From: Candidatus Omnitrophota bacterium
GTDB lineage: Bacteria > Omnitrophota > Gorgyraeia > Duberdicusellales > 4484-171
Direction of reading: 5' to 3'
Length of the DNA stretch: 7,361 nt
Assembly: GCA_003644405.1 (NCBI GenBank)
Contig: QNCE01000063.1
Location: forward strand, 1-7,361
Below the pieces are notes generated by a model. It saw only the letters and a list, made by a program, of their open reading frames with translations, did not search any database and had not been told where the DNA came from. The number at the start of each line of letters is the position of its first letter. The stretch's first letter is position 1. Made by a program: the position numbers and the translations under genes. Below are positions 5,418 to 7,361 of this stretch, piece after piece.

Positions 5418-6848
5418 TTAAGAAGTCTCTTTTGGAGAGATTCTCCATTGATAAAAAAGAGTGAAAAGATTTTGCATCAACCAATACAACACTAGGGCGG
5501 AGGGGAAGTTATAAAAGATTATACCAATAAACACTGCAAAGAATAATCCTACAGATTTTTGTTGCTTTGCCTGAAGAGAATCTTGAGAAGTAATCTTCTG
5601 CTGAAGAATTCCTATAACCACGATAAGGATAGGGAGAAGGTTTATATACTTTCCTAGAAAGGGGAGAGAGAAAGGAAGAGAAAGTATCCTATCAGGAAGA
5701 GAAAGATCTTTTATCCAAAGAAATTTTGCTCCTTTAAGTTCTACTACTCGCAAAAGCACTTGATAAAGAGCGATAAATACAGGCAATTGGAAAAAGATAG
5801 GTAAGCATCCTCCTAGAGGATTCACTTTATAGGCGCGATAAAGCTCTAAAATTTCTTTATTTAACTTCTGAGGGTTATCTTTATACTTATTTTTTAGTTC
5901 TTCTATTTTAGGCTGAAGAGCTTGCATTTTCCGCATCGCTTGAGTACTACGAAAAGTAAAAGGGAACAAAACTAGATAAATTATTGCAGAGAGAAGAATA
6001 ATACTTATCCCCCAATTTTTTGTCCATAAGGCGAAAAGGGAAAGAAGTTTTACTAGTACTTTTCCTATAGGATGAAAGAAGCCATAATTTACTATTTCTT
6101 CTAAATGATACTTATCTAATTCTTCTAAGTGTTGAGGTCCTATGAATGCTTGGAGAGAAAAAGAGTTCTTTATAGAGACTTTGCATAAGAGAGAATTATC
6201 TTTTAACCGGGAAATTCTCAAAGAATGTTTTCCTGAAAAATACACTAAACAAAAATACCTATCTCTTATTCCAAAAAGAGAAGAAGTAAGTGTTTTAGAG
6301 GGAACTCTTTTTTGAGGAAAACGTTTAAGAGTAGAGGAAGTATTTTGATAAAAAAATTCCTGGTATCTTTGCTCTAACCTATTGATATTTAAAGGGTTAT
6401 AAAAAAGAACTAGTTCTGACCTCTCTTTTTCTCCTTCTACCTTTAAGGTTAAAGTGTACCCTTTAAAGAGAAACTCTTTTTTTATATTTTTCTCACGATT
6501 AAAGAGGGTGATTTTTTCTTTCTCTTGGGTGAGTTGGAAGGGGAGAGTGCGGTGGGTAAAAACTAACCCTATATCTTTAAAAAGTAGCTCTTCTTGGTAT
6601 TTTTTAATAAAGATTTTTTTTATATAACCTCCTGTTAATGAAAATGTTATGACAAACTTTTCTGTAGATACCTCTTCCAGCTGCTCTTCTTCTAAGGGAA
6701 TTATCTCTTCTTTTGAAGACTCTTCTTCTTTGACTTCCCCAGAGGGAGGAGGAGGAGGAGTTTGAGGAAGATATTTCCTAGTAAGATGGGCATAAAAGAT
6801 AAAGAAGAGAAGAGTAATTATTATAAAAGTGACCAGACGCCTTTCCAT
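5418..6848 (-). CDS. yidC: Membrane protein insertase YidC
   Basis: A 476-residue inner-membrane insertase that places proteins into the bilayer, alone or with SecYEG. The first membrane helix is at about 5-20 (VTFIIITLLFFIFY). A Pro- and Glu-rich linker (about 29-60) follows, then a periplasmic domain of beta-sandwich type to about 255. The core comprises a helix and TM2 at about 262-297, the conserved groove arginine R300 in FRSTQAMRKM, the cytoplasmic coiled hairpin at about 310-345, TM3 at about 346-367, TM4 at about 402-416 and TM5 region at about 432-465. I chose ATG 6846-6848, 2 bases after the yidD stop, because MERRLVTFII matches family N-termini. A GTG at 6891-6893 would add 15 residues translated from the yidD HPFSPGGID coding region out of frame, and is unlikely. 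The large periplasmic domain is typical of diderm bacteria. Confidence 0.96.
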   Translation of the reverse strand: MERRLVTFIIITLLFFIFYAHLTRKYLPQTPPPPPSGEVKEEESSKEEIIPLEEEQLEEVSTEKFVITFSLTGGYIKKIFIKKYQEELLFKDIGLVFTHRTLPFQLTQEKEKITLFNREKNIKKEFLFKGYTLTLKVEGEKERSELVLFYNPLNINRLEQRYQEFFYQNTSSTLKRFPQKRVPSKTLTSSLFGIRDRYFCLVYFSGKHSLRISRLKDNSLLCKVSIKNSFSLQAFIGPQHLEELDKYHLEEIVNYGFFHPIGKVLVKLLSLFALWTKNWGISIILLSAIIYLVLFPFTFRSTQAMRKMQALQPKIEELKNKYKDNPQKLNKEILELYRAYKVNPLGGCLPIFFQLPVFIALYQVLLRVVELKGAKFLWIKDLSLPDRILSLPFSLPFLGKYINLLPILIVVIGILQQKITSQDSLQAKQQKSVGLFFAVFIGIIFYNFPSALVLYWLMQNLFTLFYQWRISPKETS

Positions 6849-6850
6849 CT

Positions 6851-7057
6851 TTACTCTAAGTAATCGATTCCTCCAGGAGAAAAAGGATGGCACTTAAGGA
6901 GTCTTAACAGGGTTAGTTTTAATGCCTTAAGTAAAGGGTATTTCTTAAAAGCTTCTCGAGCATACTGAGAGCAAGAGGGGATAAACTTACAACAGGTAGG
7001 GAAAAGCCACTTTATGCAATCATAAAAATCGATTGCTCTTAAAAACACCCTTTTCAT
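6851..7057 (-). CDS. yidD: Membrane protein insertion efficiency factor YidD
   Basis: A 68-residue protein of the YidD family, which associates with the inner membrane and helps YidC insert proteins. An N-terminal amphipathic segment (about 3-20) precedes the signature CCKFIPSCSQYAREA at 22-36 and the second signature KCHPFSPGGID at 55-65, with conserved Cys at 22, 23, 29 and 56. Length is normal for the shorter family members. Its ATG (7055-7057) overlaps the rpmH TGA as ATGA, and its TAA is 2 bases from the yidC ATG, so rpmH, yidD and yidC form one tight unit. The gene for the RNase P protein normally lies between rpmH and yidD; there is no room for it here. Confidence 0.95.
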   Translation of the reverse strand: MKRVFLRAIDFYDCIKWLFPTCCKFIPSCSQYAREAFKKYPLLKALKLTLLRLLKCHPFSPGGIDYLE

Positions 7058-7191
7058 ACTGTAAGTTTCTTTCTTCCTTTTTTTCTTCTTCTTCGTAGAA
7101 TCGCTCTTCCTGAACGAGTGGCCATCCTTTTGCGGAATCCGTGTTTCCGCTTCCCTTTAAGTTTGGTAGGAGTAGTTAATCGCTTTTTCAT
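7054..7191 (-). CDS. rpmH: 50S ribosomal protein L34
   Basis: A 45-residue, very basic protein of the large ribosomal subunit, read directly from the minus strand. It begins MKKRLTTPTKLKGKRKHGFR and continues with KRMATRSGRAILRRRRKKGR. The L34 signature is clear: the basic start, HGFRKRM, T-x-x-G-R and a terminal run of Arg and Lys. Length is normal (44-47). The ATG is at 7189-7191, and its TGA (7054-7056) overlaps the yidD ATG. No Shine-Dalgarno sequence precedes the ATG: the 9 bases after the promoter's -10 element are TAACCCCCT, so the mRNA should begin within a few bases of the start codon. It is the first gene of the rpmH-yidD-yidC unit. Confidence 0.96.
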   Translation of the reverse strand: MKKRLTTPTKLKGKRKHGFRKRMATRSGRAILRRRRKKGRKKLTV

Positions 7192-7200
7192 AGGGGGTTA

Positions 7201-7229
7201 ATTTTACATAATTTTTTTTGTTCTGTCAA
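7201..7229 (-). promoter_or_regulatory. Sigma70-type promoter of rpmH
   Basis: On the minus strand, TTGACA (7224-7229) is followed after exactly 17 A-rich bases by TAAAAT (7201-7206). Only 9 bases separate the -10 element from the rpmH ATG. With the usual 6-8 base gap, transcription would start at about 7193-7195, leaving a leader of only a few bases. Confidence 0.85.
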
Positions 7230-7251
7230 ACACAAAAATAACTGGAGTTTC

Positions 7252-7312
7252 CCCAAAAAATAAGCTTTTATAATATTTTAGCCCAAAAATGGGAAAAGAC
7301 TTCCCCCAAAAA
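7252..7312 (+). repeat. Three copies of CCCAAAAA and two competing hairpins
   Basis: The octamer CCCAAAAA occurs at 7252-7259, 7282-7289 and 7305-7312, all on the plus strand, in the region between the divergent genes. Two short hairpins share the same GGG: CCC (7282-7284) with GGG (7291-7293), or GGGAA (7291-7295) with TTCCC (7301-7305), so only one can form at a time. The latter ends just before the ribosome binding site. I see no DnaA box here. Confidence 0.45.
7269..7274 (+). promoter_or_regulatory. Possible -10 element for the plus-strand gene
   Basis: A perfect TATAAT lies 54 bases before the plus-strand ATG. No good -35 hexamer appears at the right distance (the bases around 7246-7252 read AGTTTCC), so this rests on the -10 element alone. 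If used, the leader would start near 7281. Confidence 0.4.
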
Positions 7313-7313
7313 C

Positions 7314-7320
7314 AAGGAGG
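7314..7320 (+). promoter_or_regulatory. Strong ribosome binding site of the plus-strand gene
   Basis: AAGGAGG, followed by TG, is a near-full match to the anti-Shine-Dalgarno sequence and sits 7 bases before the ATG at 7328. It decides the start of the truncated plus-strand gene and contrasts with rpmH, which has no such site. Confidence 0.85.
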
Positions 7321-7327
7321 TGCCCCT

Positions 7328-7361
7328 ATGAATAATGATATAGTAATCAGGGAAAAAGTCA
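7328..7361 (+). CDS. N-terminus of an unidentified plus-strand gene (positional dnaA candidate)
   Basis: Only 11 codons fall inside the window, reading MNNDIVIREKV. The start is well supported by AAGGAGG 7 bases upstream and a possible TATAAT further up. In many bacteria the gene divergent from rpmH is dnaA, so position suggests the replication initiator. However, the visible residues lack the usual DnaA opening (a Trp-containing LW motif soon after the Met), and so short a fragment cannot be assigned. It may instead be another gene. I leave the symbol empty. Confidence 0.55.
   Translation, partial: MNNDIVIREKV

Noticed and set aside
6849..6893. An earlier yidC start (GTG at 6891-6893) adding 15 residues.
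   Set aside because: The extra residues come from the yidD signature region read out of frame, and the ATG at 6848 matches family N-termini and sits 2 bases after the yidD stop.
7192..7327. Replication origin with DnaA boxes.
   Set aside because: I found no TTATCCACA-like box on either strand in this interval; the octamer repeats alone do not support the call.
1..7361. CRISPR array, insertion sequence, toxin-antitoxin or defence system.
   Set aside because: No regularly spaced repeats, transposase motifs, terminal inverted repeats or defence-type domains are visible; the genes are housekeeping throughout.

Overview
The window reads as a stretch of chromosomal housekeeping DNA from an AT-rich, Lys/Glu-rich bacterium. 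Nearly every gene lies on the minus strand. YidC has a large periplasmic domain between its first membrane segment and the insertase core, which points to a diderm (Gram-negative type) cell envelope. TAA, TAG and TGA all end intact genes, so the standard code is in use. No species or phylum can be named from this sequence alone.

Layout, read in the direction of minus-strand transcription (right to left). At the right edge, the first 11 codons of a plus-strand gene with a strong ribosome binding site face away from everything else. By position it could be dnaA, but its N-terminus does not look like DnaA. A 136-base intergenic region follows, with a near-consensus promoter (TTGACA, 17 bases, TAAAAT) that drives rpmH, yidD and yidC. 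The promoter is so close to the rpmH ATG that the mRNA should be nearly leaderless. rnpA, normally between rpmH and yidD, is absent, as are jag, mnmE, mnmG and rsmG before the par genes. A second promoter with the same hexamers and spacer length sits between yidC and parA. Its leader carries a 24-bp perfect palindrome resembling a stretched parS site. It drives parA and parB, then ndk, yicC, gmk and rpoZ. From parB to rpoZ every gene joins the next by a 4-base ATGA stop/start overlap. The genes tRNA-Cys(GCA), tRNA-Leu(UAA), tRNA-Val(GAC) and thrS follow in the same direction, with thrS running off the left edge.

How the genes work together: rpmH, yidD and yidC supply ribosomes and membrane protein insertion. 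ParA and ParB segregate the origin region. ndk and gmk serve nucleotide metabolism, rpoZ serves RNA polymerase, and the tRNAs and ThrRS serve translation. The mix fits a growth-linked cluster near the replication origin.

The most notable points are: (1) yicC has an in-frame TAA at codon 34, inside an otherwise recognisable, translationally coupled frame, plus a shortened and altered C-terminal domain; (2) ParB has GGRRFQ where the CTP-binding motif GERRxR is expected and an unusual recognition helix, next to a non-canonical parS-like palindrome; (3) rpmH appears to be leaderless; (4) thrS lacks the N-terminal TGS domain and begins only 19 bases after a tRNA.
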